Shown: positions 41,840-54,482 of the stretch, piece after piece | How the letters are laid out: the number at the start of each line of letters is the position of its first letter | Numbering within the stretch: the first letter of the stretch is position 1 | From: Syngnathus acus | Lineage: Eukaryota > Chordata > Actinopteri > Syngnathiformes > Syngnathidae | Direction of reading: 5' to 3' | Length of the DNA: 64,000 nt | NCBI RefSeq assembly: GCF_901709675.1 | Contig: NC_051108.1 | Location: forward strand, 4,498,631 to 4,562,630 | Notes under the pieces: model-generated | Told to the model about the DNA's origin: nothing | Databases searched by the model: none | What the model saw: only the letters and a program-made list of their open reading frames with translations | Translations under genes and position numbers: made by a program

Positions 41840-44800
41840 GGAAGGACAAACTAATACAGAGAGGATTACTGAAGAAAAGTACATGAAAGAAAAACTGGCT
41901 GAGGTGATGGGTAATAACAACAGTGAGCCGCCTATGGTCCAGACATTGCAGCTCATCAGGATGATGATGACATCAGCAGTGTCACAGGTACTATACTTAT
42001 TATATAACTTTTTGTTGTTTTGATTCAAATAGTCCACAAGGAGGGCCTCAACACCTGACTCTTATGTAATAGTTAATCTTTTGTGGTCTTTAATACCATA
42101 AATTATATCATACACGCAAATAAATTAACTTCCCAGATTTTGGGGTGGGGAAATCTCACCTCAAAGCATGATCTAATATAAACATAGGGCTTTGGCGCTG
42201 TCTTCTGGCATCTTGAGTTGAAGAGTTTTATTAGTTGTAAATTTCCACCATTTTTTTGCCAAACAAGAGACAATTGTAAAACATTTTAGGGTGGTGTCGC
42301 AAGGGATTATATTCCTAACCCATCACATTTACTTACCCGATAATTGTTATAAATTGTCAAAATTAGTGCTAGATACATGAATTAATTATTATGGCTGATA
42401 TCTTGGACAGTAAAATCAATGCTTATTCACAAAATGGCCCCCCAGAGACTTGTTTCTCATTTATGAACCAACTCAAGTGAAACATATTTGATAGACAAAG
42501 TGAAACACGTCATTCTGCAAAGACCTGCTGGTTAGAAGCATCATCATCATCATCCTCATGCTTCCTCCTCTGAGCGTGCTCCAGGCAACCAGAGCATTAA
42601 GATGAGCAGGATGATAGTAAGCCCCGGAAAAATACTTTTTGTGTTCAGTATGTCTGTAATAGCATGCAACCTTTTTTTTTTTTGTTACATGAATCCATCT
42701 CGCATGCAATTAAAAACAACATACCCCAAAAGGTCATTGAATATTTCACGCTGTCGTTAAATCAAGCATTCTAATCTCACCTCCCAGCTAAAGTTCAGCA
42801 TTCATCATTGTGACTCATACTTTAATATGAGCGCATCATCACGTTGTGACACTTTCCACGAGGGGCATATTTGCTTAAGCGCACCTTCATCATACTGACA
42901 TCACGGATGACATCACCGGGTTTATTTTCCTGCAGTTGACATTGCTTCCGTCGGGAAACATGCAAGGCTTCACGTAATTAATCGGACATGAGAAACAGCA
43001 GGTGAGTTTCCTAGGTGTTTTGTTTGTTTTCTGGTATGTTTCCAGGAAGCGTCTCCAGATATGGAGCGTCGAGCCTCAGCCCAGAGCTGCTGGCCTCTCT
43101 GCAGTCTCTTGGAGAAAATACTGACTACACACTACTGCCACACTCGCTACACCAGGTGGGTGTTTGTGTGGAAAGAGGGTATTTTTTTTTCCTCCTCTAA
43201 TCCTTTGGGGGAATATCCTTTTACGAAGGGAGACCAAACACGCATCTGGTGACACGAGCACTTCCCCCCACTTCATTCAGTCCACCAAAGTTCACAAAAA
43301 CCGCATCCTGCATGCTAGCGATTTACTGATTGTGCAGATTCAGTTGTTTTCTGCCTGTAGTTGTGATCAATGTAGATACGATGATGTGTAATATTGATAT
43401 TTTTTGGGGAAAATGTTGATTTGGCATCTTTAGAATTTTTGCCATTCAGTTTGCACTTGTGTTTTGGACAATGTTTAAAAAGATTATGGATGGGCGAGTA
43501 CCGATACCAACGTCTCAGTACCGATACTAGCCGTATTTCAGGATATCAATTGTCGCAATGGTGGTTGATACCAGTATTGGCCAGTTTTACGAATTAGAAA
43601 TTAATAGAAAATTGCTATTCGTGGAGTTTTAAGAAAAATTGCTGTATTGGAATATATAAGTCTTTAATTGTTTTTTTTTGGGGGTGGTTATGTATCAAAA
43701 GTATTAATGGTATCGGCATTCGGTATCGGTTTACTGCTCAGGATTGAGTTCTCACACTGGTATTGAACATTCCTAAAAAATAATATGCTGTGTTTTTAAT
43801 GTTGTTTTATTGAAAATGTTTGATTTCTATCCAAATGAATTATAATTTAATGACTGGTAATTTGGGTCCTAATGGTGAGACCAGTTGAGAATCCCTGCTC
43901 CAGTTGACATGAATTAGAATAAAAAAAAAATGAAATTGAATGTGTGCGATATAAGTAGTTGCACGTGACTTTCAATTTCACATGCTCTGTCTCACTACCG
44001 TCATCTCTGAAAGAATGGAGTGCTTTTCACATCAAATCATCTTCTCTTGGCTGAGCAGCTTAATTTGACAAGCTCCGCTGTGCTCACTCAGGAGGATTTA
44101 AAGTTTTTTGACTCGAGGGTATACACCTTTACTGTACGTTAAACATGTTTTTCGTCACAGATCGCAGAAGCCTGCTCACTCCAAGAGGACTGTATCCTTT
44201 TTAGAGAAAACAGTACAGTGCTTTATGCGATGCATGGAAGAGTCAAAACAAAATAATTTCACTATCATAATTAGTCAACTCTTAAATAATCTGTAGAAAT
44301 CTGGTTTCTTTCGTCGACCCCTTTTTTCGTGTGTCTCTGTTAATGCTTTAAGTCGGATTGAACGTCCTTAACCGCTGATGTCACCAGACCAGTTGGCCAT
44401 CCAGCTTCTCCAGCTAGAGAAGCTCTACCATGAGCGTGTGCTTTTTAACCTCACTGTCCTGCAGGAGAACTGGGGTATTGCAACTCATTTTCTACTTTTC
44501 TACTTATTGGTTGAGAATATAGATGATTTTTTTTTTTTTTTTTGTACTTGCAGAGAGCCAATGCAAAGAGAAGGATGCTGACAAGTGCTTGCCTCCTGAA
44601 ACAGACAACATTGGTCAGAAACACATTGAGACGCTGAGACACATCTGTGGGACACACCTCAAGTGAGTCATCACTGGATCGCTCATAGAAACACTTGCAA
44701 ATGGACCTATTTGCAAAATTTATTGGGAACCTTTCTGTTATTAGTCACCGATTGTTTTGTGGCATAGGTGTCAAACTCAAGGCCCGGGGGCCAAATACGG

Positions 44801-47800
44801 CCCGCACACATCATTTTATGTGGCCCGCGAAGACAAATTTTGCAATCAACTTTGTGTCCTTACTAAAATTACAAATTGTCTTTTTAAAAATTGAGATTTT
44901 GCTAGCAATTTTAATTACCATTTATCTTTTTAAACTATTTGAACAATTTTTACTCGTCTCTGATTTCAAAACTAGTTATTCATCAGTTTGTTGTATAGCC
45001 TATAGAAGACGTTGACAGTCATAATGGCCCTCCAAGGAAAACTATGACTACAATGCGACAAAAATGAATTTCACACCCCTGCCCGAAGATGGCACATGAT
45101 ACTGTCCAAGCAGGACTGGCCATATGATGCCAGATGGGCCATGTCTTTTCGGCCCACAATCAAGAGGGCATGGGCTTCTTATCTTACTAGGGTTCTACAT
45201 TTATTATTAATGACATAATAGGTGGCCACCCAACCACTAGTGTATGCAGGCTCTCTCAGGTAGTACACAAAATAATCACTGCCCATACTGTTCAGTTGTG
45301 TTTAACTTTTTAGTCCAATACATTTGCAATAAGAACTTTTTTTTTTCCTAAACTGACTGATAAAGACATCACTAATGCCACAGGTCTGTATGCCAGACAT
45401 AGTTGTTTACCGCGCCACTCTGGTATGTGACTCTAACTCACAGCCTTTGGGTGCAGGTGGAAAGCTTTGAAAGCTCACAATCTTATTGCTTTTCTTCATA
45501 TTATGGTGATGTCAGCTCATGTTGTTTTTTCATGCCTGTCTTTCATGGTTTCATCTCTTTGTTTGGACAAAAGACCATCCCTTGGTGAGGATAGAATGCT
45601 AATCGACGTAACAAGACAAAGCAAGAAAGAGGCGCCCCATCAGGGAAAAGGTAAATGCAACTATTTCGGTTGTTGTTGACAAGACACAAACTAAAGGCCA
45701 TTATTGTCGAAAAAATGTGTTGAGCTATTTTATAATAATAATGATAATAAAATTATATTTATAACGCACGTTATATTCGGAGGAATCTCCAAAGTGCTAC
45801 ATAGCAAGTAAAAACAAGAAAACAAAGCAAGGACAAGTATAAAACAACAACATTTTATATATATTTCGTGAACATTACAGAGCTGATAAAAATGTGGTGG
45901 ACCTTTTATAAATCAGGATGTTTTTGTTTGTTTGGGTCATATGTGGTAAATGGAGTGCACTTACATGGCGCTTTATCAAGATGACCAAAATAAAAATCAA
46001 ATTAAAGATATCATTCATCAAATAAAAATTAGCTTGACCTTTAAATATGGAGTAGGCATAAATAACTATTTGTAAAGACCTCGAGCAAAAAAGAATGCAA
46101 GGCACTGTATCATTAGAATACTTTTTAGTTGTAAGGATTTTTTTTTCCTTAGGGAGGCCGTGGGCGTGCCAGAAATATCACACGGAGTCTGTAAAACGAC
46201 AGAAAAATTCTTTACAAATTCCCCAAATTCTTCAAAAAATGATAATGAAGATTCTGAAAGTCAATTATCTGGCCTGGCACCTTATTTCAGAAGGGGCCAG
46301 TGCCCCCGTGGCCCCCCTTCTAGCTCTGCCTGTGATTATAATTAGTTTGTAAAAAATTGTTCTTATAATGGATCTCATTCAATTTTATAAGTGCAGCTAG
46401 TGAAGTTAACTATTATAAATCAGCCTTAACATATATTCTCTAATGTCTGTTGGCAGCAAGCAACCCTGAAATAACAAATGAAGATGACAAAGAAGCGGGA
46501 AAAATGATCTCCAAGTCAAGTCATCCGAACCATCAAAAACCTGGAATATGCGAAGAGACGCTTGAGGAAATGAAGGAAGAGGATGAGGAAGAGCAGGACG
46601 TGAAGGTGGAGTGGCCAGCAGGAGTTCCGCAGGCGTCAGACACAGACCTGGCAAAACTTTGCTATGTAGATGGGGTAGGGAAGATCACCTTCTGTCTGTT
46701 CTTCTCGCCATTCCTTTACTCGTGCATGGAATTATTCCTGCACATCACAGCCTGCAGCAGTAAAGCGTTTGCTGGGGACACTCCCTTTGTGACATCATAC
46801 TCGATTCAATTTCTCGAGGAAATCGGCTCTTTCGAATGAGCACTTGCACTTCAGGCTGAACACGGTGTTGTTTATATAACCCACTGGAGCTTGGCTGGGT
46901 GGAGCCATGCACTCTCTCAAAGAACCACATTCTAAAACAGGTTCTTTGCTGTGGGATAAATGATCCGCTTTATTCTGAAATATTTCACCCTAACTAAAAG
47001 TTTTTATGAGTTGATCCTTTGTATGAGGAGTATAATTGGCTTTTGGTTAAGGTCAGCGGATAATGCAGGTATATAGTGTGTGCTGTAGACACGGTTTTTT
47101 TTTGTCGGTGTTGAGTATCAAAGCCCTCCTGAAAGTCACTTTTACTGCCCCCTAATGACAAAAAGTCTAACTACATGTACACGATGATGATTATGAAATT
47201 AATCATTTGAATATGTAGCTTAGAAAATTGGAAGTGTAGTTAAACCACAAAAAAAATGTAAGTAAATGGAGTGCAGTCAGTGCGTTCATTTAATCTTTAA
47301 GAACAGTTTGTTTTTTAAACTTTTGTTTGGGAATAAATTCATATTTTATTTTTTATTTGATAGGTTAGCTGCTGCAGCCGATGTTTGAATGTAAACAAAC
47401 AAGTGCAAGAAAACATTTCCAGTTATGCTGCAATGCAAAATTCATTTGATTATCTTTTTTTATGTTTCAAATTTAGAGTCTGTCCTCCGATGGTCTGGTT
47501 TCTATTCTGAAGAGGAGGAGAGCATCCCTGGATGGACTGCCACCCCCTGGCAACATAGACAACAAGATGAACTCCAAACGCAAAGTTCGCTTTATTGAGC
47601 CGCAAGATGGCATGGACCAAGGTTGGATTCTGAAACGCATCAAGTTAAATCAAATAGTAGACTTTTTTAATTTCAGCGGAAGAAGTAGAATGTTATGTTA
47701 CGGCCAAGTCAGTCACCTGCCCTTAATCCGATTGCATTTCAAAATATTTTTTATAAAGAAATGGTTTTGGGTGACTGTAACAGATGAATTGAAATTAATT

Positions 47801-48147
47801 TGAATGGATACTAGCAATATTGAATTTATTTACAGTACAAGTTGAATTACAATTAATCGAATGAATTCATGTCATTTGGACAACATCTTGCTTTACATCT
47901 GCTTTACATGTCTTCACTGCAGATGAAAGTGGGTGCAGGACTCCTGCTTGATCCTGCTTCTGCTGTGTCTAGTTACCGTGGTGATCAGCGTAGGTGGGAC
48001 GGCGCTCTACTGCTCCTTGGTGGACAAGTCGTCCACATTTGCACCGACTTCACTCTGAACACGGACTTCTACGTGACCAACGTGTGGAGTTTCTTCCAAT
48101 GGTTTCCGACATTGGCTGCCTCACGGAACATAAGAGCCATCGTGTGA
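41840..48147 (+). CDS. cnst: Consortin (cnst), connexin-sorting receptor; frame-disrupted as read
   Basis: Best-supported exons: 43046-43155, 44161-44191, 44388-44474, 44554-44662, 46457-46674, 47477-47631 and 47933-48147. Weaker ones are about 41840-41989, 45574-45650 and 46153-46259. Consortin is a single-pass trans-Golgi receptor that sorts connexins to the plasma membrane. The joined exons reproduce family blocks LLASLQSLGENTDYTLLPHS, LHQIAEACSLQEDYQLAIQL and LLQLEKLYHER. Later blocks are DTDLAKL, DGLVSILKRRR and SKRKVRFIEPQDGMDQ, then a membrane helix LILLLLCLVTVVISVGGTAL and CTDFTLNTDFYV. The upstream blocks splice in phase. The last exon needs two frame changes to give the membrane helix and tail, and the weak first exon may need another. 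The 5' start was not found. Adjacency to sccpdh matches human 1q44. Confidence 0.75.
43489..43740. repeat. Palindromic repeat with GTACCGATACC ends in cnst intron
   Basis: Opens gggcgagtaccgataccaac and closes with ggtatcggcattcggtatcg, giving inverted ends. A small non-autonomous DNA element of a type common in teleost introns. Confidence 0.55.
44763..45081. mobile_element. hAT-like repeat (GGTGTCAAACTCAAGGCCC family) in cnst intron
   Basis: Starts cataggtgtcaaactcaagg, ends tttcacacccctg. It is diverged from the copy at 39037 and no clear target duplication is visible. Confidence 0.65.
45082..45573. other. cnst intron, nothing recognised
   Basis: No exon-like block or clear repeat. The open frames at 45403-45588 lack family signature. 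Confidence 0.5.
46675..47476. other. cnst intron, nothing recognised
   Basis: The frame of the preceding exon runs on past its gtaggg donor into this intron; the run-on lacks any family similarity, so it is treated as intronic. Confidence 0.55.
47933..48147 (+). pseudogene. cnst: Terminal cnst exon with two apparent 1-base losses
   Basis: The acceptor is tcttcactgcag and the preceding exon ends in phase 1, giving DESG and then a stop at 47959-47961. The conserved membrane helix (LLLLCLVTVVISVGGTALYC) lies in a second frame that starts at a G-run at about 47941-47943. The conserved tail CTDFTLNTDFYVTNV lies in a third frame from about 48040 and ends at TGA 48145-48147. Both shifts are explained by one missing base each. 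Apart from the shifts the peptide closely matches consortin, so the lesions are recent or artefactual. Confidence 0.6.
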
Positions 48148-49769
48148 AGTCCTGAAATAGTTCTCGGTCAAGTCACAGACTGGTGACATTTGTGGATTTC
48201 AGCATGACTTGGAAATGGAGTTTTAATCTCCAAGAAAGACCAAAATATAAAATGTTTTAAGTCAGAAGATGATAGTCAACGTTTGCTTGTGTGGATCGTT
48301 TATCCTAGACAAAATCTTTACCTCAGAAGGGTTCTTGCTACTTTCACTTGTGTCCATATTTTAACATAAATACTCGTTACCCTCATTTGTATCACTTTGT
48401 GGCTTTCTTTTAGTCTGATGTTCCAATTATTCCTGACTTTCCATTATGATTGCAGCTGCATTGATACATGGAATTTATCATTTGTACGCTTGCATGTGTT
48501 TGTGTTTTTTTAAACAATCGGTAATATTGTTTAGAAGCCATTTCTTTTAATCTATCCATCCACACATTCACCAAAACCGCTAAGCTGGAGGTTAAGTGGC
48601 GGCTTCAACAGGGAAGCCCAGTCTTCCCAGTCCCCAGTCAATTCTTCCTACTGTTCCGGAGGGATCCCAAGGCGAGAGACTGTCATGTCCTAGGTCGTCC
48701 CCAGGGCCTCCTTCCTTTTGGACATGCAAGCATCCTAATAAAATGCACGAGCCACACCCATCTGGCTCCGCTCAATATGGAGGAGCAATGGCTCAACTCT
48801 GAATCCTTTGTGGGTGACCCAACTTCTCACCCTATCCCTGAAGGAGAGCCCAGGCACCCTGCAGAGGAAACTAATTTCTGCCCCTTGTATTCGGGATGTT
48901 CTTTCGGTCACTAGTTGTGGTAGGTGAGGGAACGTAGATAAATATACCCCATTACGGTCTTATTAAATACGGAAAAGTGGAAAGTCGCTTGACATGCCCC
49001 AACTGTTTTACATTCAAAATCAGATCTAATAGAAAATAGAGTTGGTATCCTTGGTATCTCAACATTTGCAGTAGCATGGTTGGGAAAAAGATTGGAATAA
49101 TGTTAACTATTCATACTCCTTTTATATTGAAACAGATTTTTTGGGGGTATTGGTAAAATTAATATGAGCTAAAAATATGTAAAACTGAGGTTCAATATTA
49201 TAATATTGATAAAAAATGGGAGTAAATAAATCATCAGCTCATTAACTATCTTTCTATGTGTTTGTGTGAATGGGTGATTGAGAGAATTTGAACTTTGTGC
49301 ACTTGTTCTGTTTCCAGCTTCAGTCCATTGACACATCCAATATGGCGGACGTGATAACGTTAAGCAGAAAGTAACCAAGAAAGTATTTGGTGAATGAAAT
49401 GCTTTGAATGCATTATATTTATTTATTTTTATAAGTTAAAGAAATTATGAAGAAGGTTTTCTGGAGGTCAAAATGTGTTGTGATAAACGAAATAACGAAA
49501 CCACAATTATATATCGGTATAAACTGTCTTCATTCTAGGCCGGAAATGGGAAAATCCGTGTGGGCTAATTCCAACGTCCGACCTTCCTCGAATGGAGCAT
49601 ATCCATGTTTGACGTCTCAGACTGCAACGGCATGGTGAAGTTAGTTACTATAATTTGTAAAATATTTTTTAGCACATTTATTTCACTATTATGTGGTGTT
49701 TTCACCATAGTTATTAATAAATCATGGCCGGAAGTAACATTATCCGGACTGACTTTGCACACGCACACA
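48148..49769. other. cnst-sccpdh intergenic region
   Basis: Contains the cnst 3'UTR, a LINE-like remnant at 48543-48880 and a moderately CpG-containing stretch near 49540-49760 that should hold the sccpdh promoter. No extra coding exon was seen. Confidence 0.6.
48543..48880. mobile_element. Degenerate non-LTR retrotransposon remnant
   Basis: The run of aggttaagtggcggcttcaa, gggaagcccagtcttcccag, ccggagggatcccaaggcga and ctcaatatggaggagcaatg matches a familiar teleost LINE segment. The short frame across 48596-48802 is part of this remnant. No intact domain. Confidence 0.55.
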
Positions 49770-52700
49770 ATGGAGGCGGTGACATCTAGCAGACCTTACC
49801 ACATCGTAGTTTTTGGTGCTTCGGGCTTCACTGGCAAGTTTGTAGTTGAAGAAGTAGCTCGCTACGCCGCCGACAGCACCCCAGACAACCGTCTAAAATG
49901 GGCCGTGGCCGGCAGAAGCGGAGAGCGTCTCAAGGGGATGCTCGAGCAGGTCGCCAACAGGCTAGGTGAGTATACACACAGAGGTTCGTAACCAAAATAA
50001 TCAAAACTCAAATAAAAGTACTCTTACTTTACTCTAATATGACTCAAGTAAAAGTAGAAAGCTGTCTTTTAAATCATTTTTAGAGTAAAAGTATGCAGTG
50101 ACAATCTATTCATGTAAATTTCCATCAAAAATATGTAAGCAGATTTCAGTGCAGAAGGAAATTCGATAACAATGCTCATGTTTATCTCTACAATAAATAT
50201 ATCTTCATTTTCAGCCATGCCCGAGTTGAGCACAGACGTTGACATCATCGTAGCAGATGTGTCCAGCAAAGAATCTCTGGCCGTCATGTGCCAACAGGCT
50301 CTGGTTATTCTCAACTGTGTGGGCCCGGTAAGTATTAAAAACTGCTGTTGTTGAGAAATGAATCAAAACAAACTGTTGAAATTTGGATTGATGCACTAAT
50401 GTTGTCTGTGTCATTGTTTCAGTACAGGTTTTATGGCGAGCCGGTGGTCGCTGCATGCGTGGAGAATGGAGCTCACTACATTGACATCTGTGGAGAGCCT
50501 CAGGTAAACGGAACATTTATTTGTCTAATTATGTGAACACAGAGAGGCCAACACTCACACAAAAAACTAAAAAAATTGTCTCTGTAGTTTCTGGAGCGCA
50601 TGCAGTTGGAGTACCACAGTAAGGCCTTGGACAAAGGGGTGTATGTAATTGGTAGCTGCGGCTTTGACTCCATACCAGCAGACTTGGGAATTCTCTATAC
50701 TCAGAGCCACTTTAAAGGTTAGAATGTTTTTTATGACATGTTTGGTACAGTGGACCCACAGAAGTCCCATAAGTGCAAAAATAATGACCGTATTTTCCGG
50801 ACTATAAGGCGCACCTTCAATGAATGGCCCATTTTAAAACTTTGTCCTTATATAAGGCGCACCGGACTATAAGGCACACCATTAATGCATCATGTCAGAT
50901 TTTTAATCCAAATCAAATCATTCTCCATTTTATCTTTTTTATTTTAACTTCAGACGCAACAAATGACTTTATAATCACAAAATAATGATCCATAGTCTTT
51001 TTGATTCATGATTCATAGTCTTCAGCGGGCCACTTATGATTGATTTCATGACACAATGCTTCGGGCCTGTTTAAATTTAGGAATTTGGCCCATATATAAG
51101 GCGCACTGTCAGCTTTTGAGAAAATTTTAGGTTTTTAGGTGCGCCTCGTAGTCCGGAAAATACGGTAATACAAGTAACTCTTTTTAAACAAACTTATTTG
51201 GCAAGATTGATGATGCAAAATTAGTTATTATTGTTTATTGAATTATTGTTTACTGTCTTGATTTAAGGGACGCTGACAGCAGTGGAGAGCTTCCTAACAA
51301 TAAGCAGTGGGCCTGAGGTAATCTTCATTAAATTGTCCTCAATAGTCAAGTAAAAAATGCATTTGCTTGAAGTATAGTGGAATGGCTTTGCCTAGCATCT
51401 TTAAGCAGTGAATAAAAGGTCAAAACTTTTTCAAATTTCAAAGCACCAATATAGAGCAATAAATCTGTCAATTAAATCTTTGAGGATATTTTTGGAAGGA
51501 AATGTCCAAATAGAAAAAGAGCAGCTCACTACAGTGCCGTTTACCTTTTCAGGGCTCATGCGGTCATGATGCCACTTGGCAGTCGGCTGTGCACGGCTTT
51601 GCGGATAGTAGCTCCCTTCGCCGGGTGAGGAGGAAGTTTGGCCACAAGCCGCTTCCTGTCGTAGGAACCAAAGTTCGCCAGAGGTAAGTGATAAGCTTAA
51701 GCGTGTTTATGAAAGGACTGACGTGTTTACTTCAAGGTTTCATGTAAAACACCAGACATGTTTGCTGTACGACATTATGTGTTTAGGAATGAGTACACTA
51801 ATCCTGTGTGTGTGTGTGTCTGTGTGTGTATAGAGGTTTTGTGTTTTATAGCAAAGAGATAACGCAGTACGCCATCCCTTTTATGGGTTCGGACCCGTCT
51901 GTAGTGAAGAGAACACAGCGTTTCCTTTACCAGGAGGAATGTCGGTCACCTGTAAGTATTCTCATCCATGATTTTTGATGGCTAGAATTTGCAAACCTAG
52001 AATATGTGAGCAAGAGTGATCATGATTGAGGAAAAGAAATACAGTAGGTATTTGCACTCCACATAAATTGTGCAATATTGTGATTGTATCCAATGATATC
52101 CCTTTTCTGAGACTATTTGCCAAATGTTGTCATTACCCCAACCGCCCTTGGAATGTTTCTCATCATATTGTTGATTATGCGCGCTAACCCAGAGGGTCGG
52201 AAATGACATTTCCTTCGAATCAATAATTTGGCGTGCCTTACATGAGGCAGCAAATAAGCGACATGTTATGAAGAAGCTTGCGCTTGAACGTGCCTTGGGT
52301 ATTGCTGCATTTTCCAGCATCAGCGTTGATATGATGGAAAAAGAATAAATAAAGAATACTCACTTTTTTATATTCATGTGAACACTGAAGACATTAAAAC
52401 TTTAGAAAAACTGTATTTAGGGCTGCAAAAGATATTTATTTGATAATTGAGTAATCTGTCACTTACTTTTTTGATGAACGGGGTTCAAGAAACGTTTTTA
52501 ATTTGCATCGTTTGATTAAAAACAGAACATTATTTCAAACTGATGTGCAGAAAATGCACAAACTGGTCAGTAATATCTTGGATTTTTAGTAGGTATTGGT
52601 AATGTGACTGCCTTTCATTATTTAACTGATTTTACTTGAGAGGGAGCCCAGGATTTTTGTTTTTACTGTTACTGGATTATTTTGGTTTATCATCTACCAT

Positions 52701-54034
52701 GCTGGAAATATGATATAAGTCACCCGGGGTGAGTCATCATCACTCTGTAGAGTGCCATGCAATCTCACAAAGAAAGTGAGTCACTGGATGGTTCGTCGAA
52801 TCATTAGTGTGTATAGCGTTGGAGATAAATCTGGACCACCCGGGAGAAAACCAGAATCCCAACCGCTTGACCAAATGGCTTGACCAATCGCCCTTTTATA
52901 TTTCTTCTTCCTTCCAATCCCTCACCATCCTCCCCCGACAGATCCAATATTGTGCATATGTCGGGATAGGTGGTTTCTGCTCAGTTGCCAAGCTCCTTTG
53001 CGGCGGACTGCTCTTCTGGGTCATGGTGAAATTCCGCCTGGGCAGGAAACTTCTCACCATGGTACAGACATCATTGCGTCATTACGTTATCACCCAGCAG
53101 GACAATTTGTGGACGGTACTTTATGTTGATGTTTGGTGTCTTGCCTTTTTTCCAAAGTTTCCAAGTTTTTTTTCCTTTGGAATGTTCAGTAAGGCCGGTC
53201 CAACAATTAAACAGGTAAGACTTGAATTTATCAATGCTCCAATTAAATTAATTTATTGATATGTATGTTAGTTAATATAGTTGTGCGTCCAAACGCACCG
53301 ATTGAAGAAAACGCTAGTGTTAAGATCATAGTCGGTAGTTCGGTTTGAAAATATTTATATAATATTTGTAATATCGATTTTAAATCCGGTTGTGCAATGT
53401 AAATTGATCGAGTTGAGTCGCTTGTATTTCGTCTCATGTTGGACTCTCACCTACCAGATTGAAGACACCTGCTTCAACATGACGTTTTTCGGAGAGGGAT
53501 ACTCCGAGGGTACAGACCCTTCCCAGGGACCACCCAACGCCAAGATTTGCACTGAGATCATGGGAGCAGGTAGGCCTGCAGCACTCGTGTTCCTCCATTA
53601 CCGGCAGGTTGTGGGTGATATCACAAAATGGCGGAATCTTTGGTGGCGGGTTTGAATCTCACTCGTTATTTGATGATTCAAAACCATTTTTGTTTGCACT
53701 TGCGTCTGATTGTTTCAGCATTCATTGATTTCTTTTTTTTATTAGAACCTGGTTATGTGGCCACAGTGATTGCTATGGTACAGGCAGCAGTAACAGTGCT
53801 GAAAGAAAAATACTCCCTTCCCAGAAGGTCAGTTATAGCTCCTCCACACTATGTTATCTCATCTTCTGAAAAATACCACTCTGATGTCTTCTCCGCAATT
53901 TTTGTCTCCGACTCAACAGGGGAGGAGTGTACACACCAGGAAGTGCCTTCCACAAAACCAGTCTCATTGACCGCCTTCATAATCATGGTTTCAAGTTCTC
54001 TGTGAGACACTACGAAGAAGCCACGAAAGCTTAA
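49770..54034 (+). CDS. sccpdh: Saccharopine dehydrogenase-like oxidoreductase (12 exons, 434 aa)
   Basis: Exons: 49770-49965, 50215-50327, 50423-50503, 50588-50717, 51268-51317, 51553-51683, 51834-51951, 52942-53061, 53158-53214, 53458-53569, 53746-53827, 53920-54034; total 1305 bases in frame. The family resembles saccharopine reductase, but the vertebrate protein's substrate is unknown; it is found on lipid droplets and other membranes. Visible: an N-terminal Rossmann dinucleotide-binding motif (VVFGASGFTGKFVVEEVAR), LNCVGP, YIDICGEPQ, GSCGFDSIPADLGILY, and a hydrophobic stretch at about residues 274-305 (GIGGFCSVAKLLCGGLLFWV). The last part contains FFSFGMFSKAGPT and MTFFGEGYSEGTDPSQGPPN. 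Length is close to the human 429 aa. Intron 4 holds a transposon. It lies directly downstream of cnst, as in human. Confidence 0.95.
50788..51165. mobile_element. CCGTATTTTCC-family element in sccpdh intron 4
   Basis: Inverted ends CCGTATTTTCCGGACTATAA and its complement; interior shared with 32112 and 35759 in the same orientation. The right subterminal block has lost one of the two nested repeats. Confidence 0.85.
51952..52941. other. sccpdh intron 7
   Basis: Holds a partial AATCGATTA-type repeat at 52420-52520. The minus-strand frame at 51997-52320 (ASFFITCRLF...) resembles a decayed transposon-derived frame but is not assignable. No exon recognised. Confidence 0.5.
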
Positions 54035-54476
54035 GCCCCTTCGTTGTTTGTGAGTGTTCCACTTGATCTGTTGCGGAGTGCATTGGAGCTGTAAATGATA
54101 ATCTCGGAAGTGACATAAATGCACTCAAAGGGACTACTGGAGACAGGTGTGCCTTTGCAGGGTTTTTTTTCCAATCACTTTAGGTTGAACTATAAAACTG
54201 GCAATTAAAAACAAGATTTCAATCAAAGGGGAAAAATGGAGAAGGAAAAACCCAACTGAGATCAGCAACCAGGTTCTAAATTGCTTTGCTGTAGGGATTT
54301 CTCTATTGTTGTTTTGAGATAGTTTAGTTAATTGTGGAACATTTTGCAATTACGCTGTAAAAGAGTAAATAATAATTTAATCAACAAATATATACGTACC
54401 ATTGTTATGCATGACTGAAAATATCTATGAATCATAATGTTGTAATTTCAACAAGGGAAAAGCATTTGGAGATTAG

Positions 54477-54482
54477 AATAAA
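54477..54482 (+). terminator. Candidate polyadenylation signal of sccpdh
   Basis: AATAAA about 440 bases after the sccpdh stop codon. Confidence 0.45.

Noticed and set aside
46450-46839. 129-residue frame treated as a complete gene
   Set aside because: Only the part up to 46674 matches consortin; a gtaggg donor follows and the run-on has no similarity.
47933-48147. Programmed frameshifting in cnst
   Set aside because: Two shifts in one exon without slippery heptamers or an evident stimulatory structure; base loss or assembly error is simpler.
48596-48802. 68-residue proline-rich frame after cnst
   Set aside because: Lies inside a LINE-like remnant.
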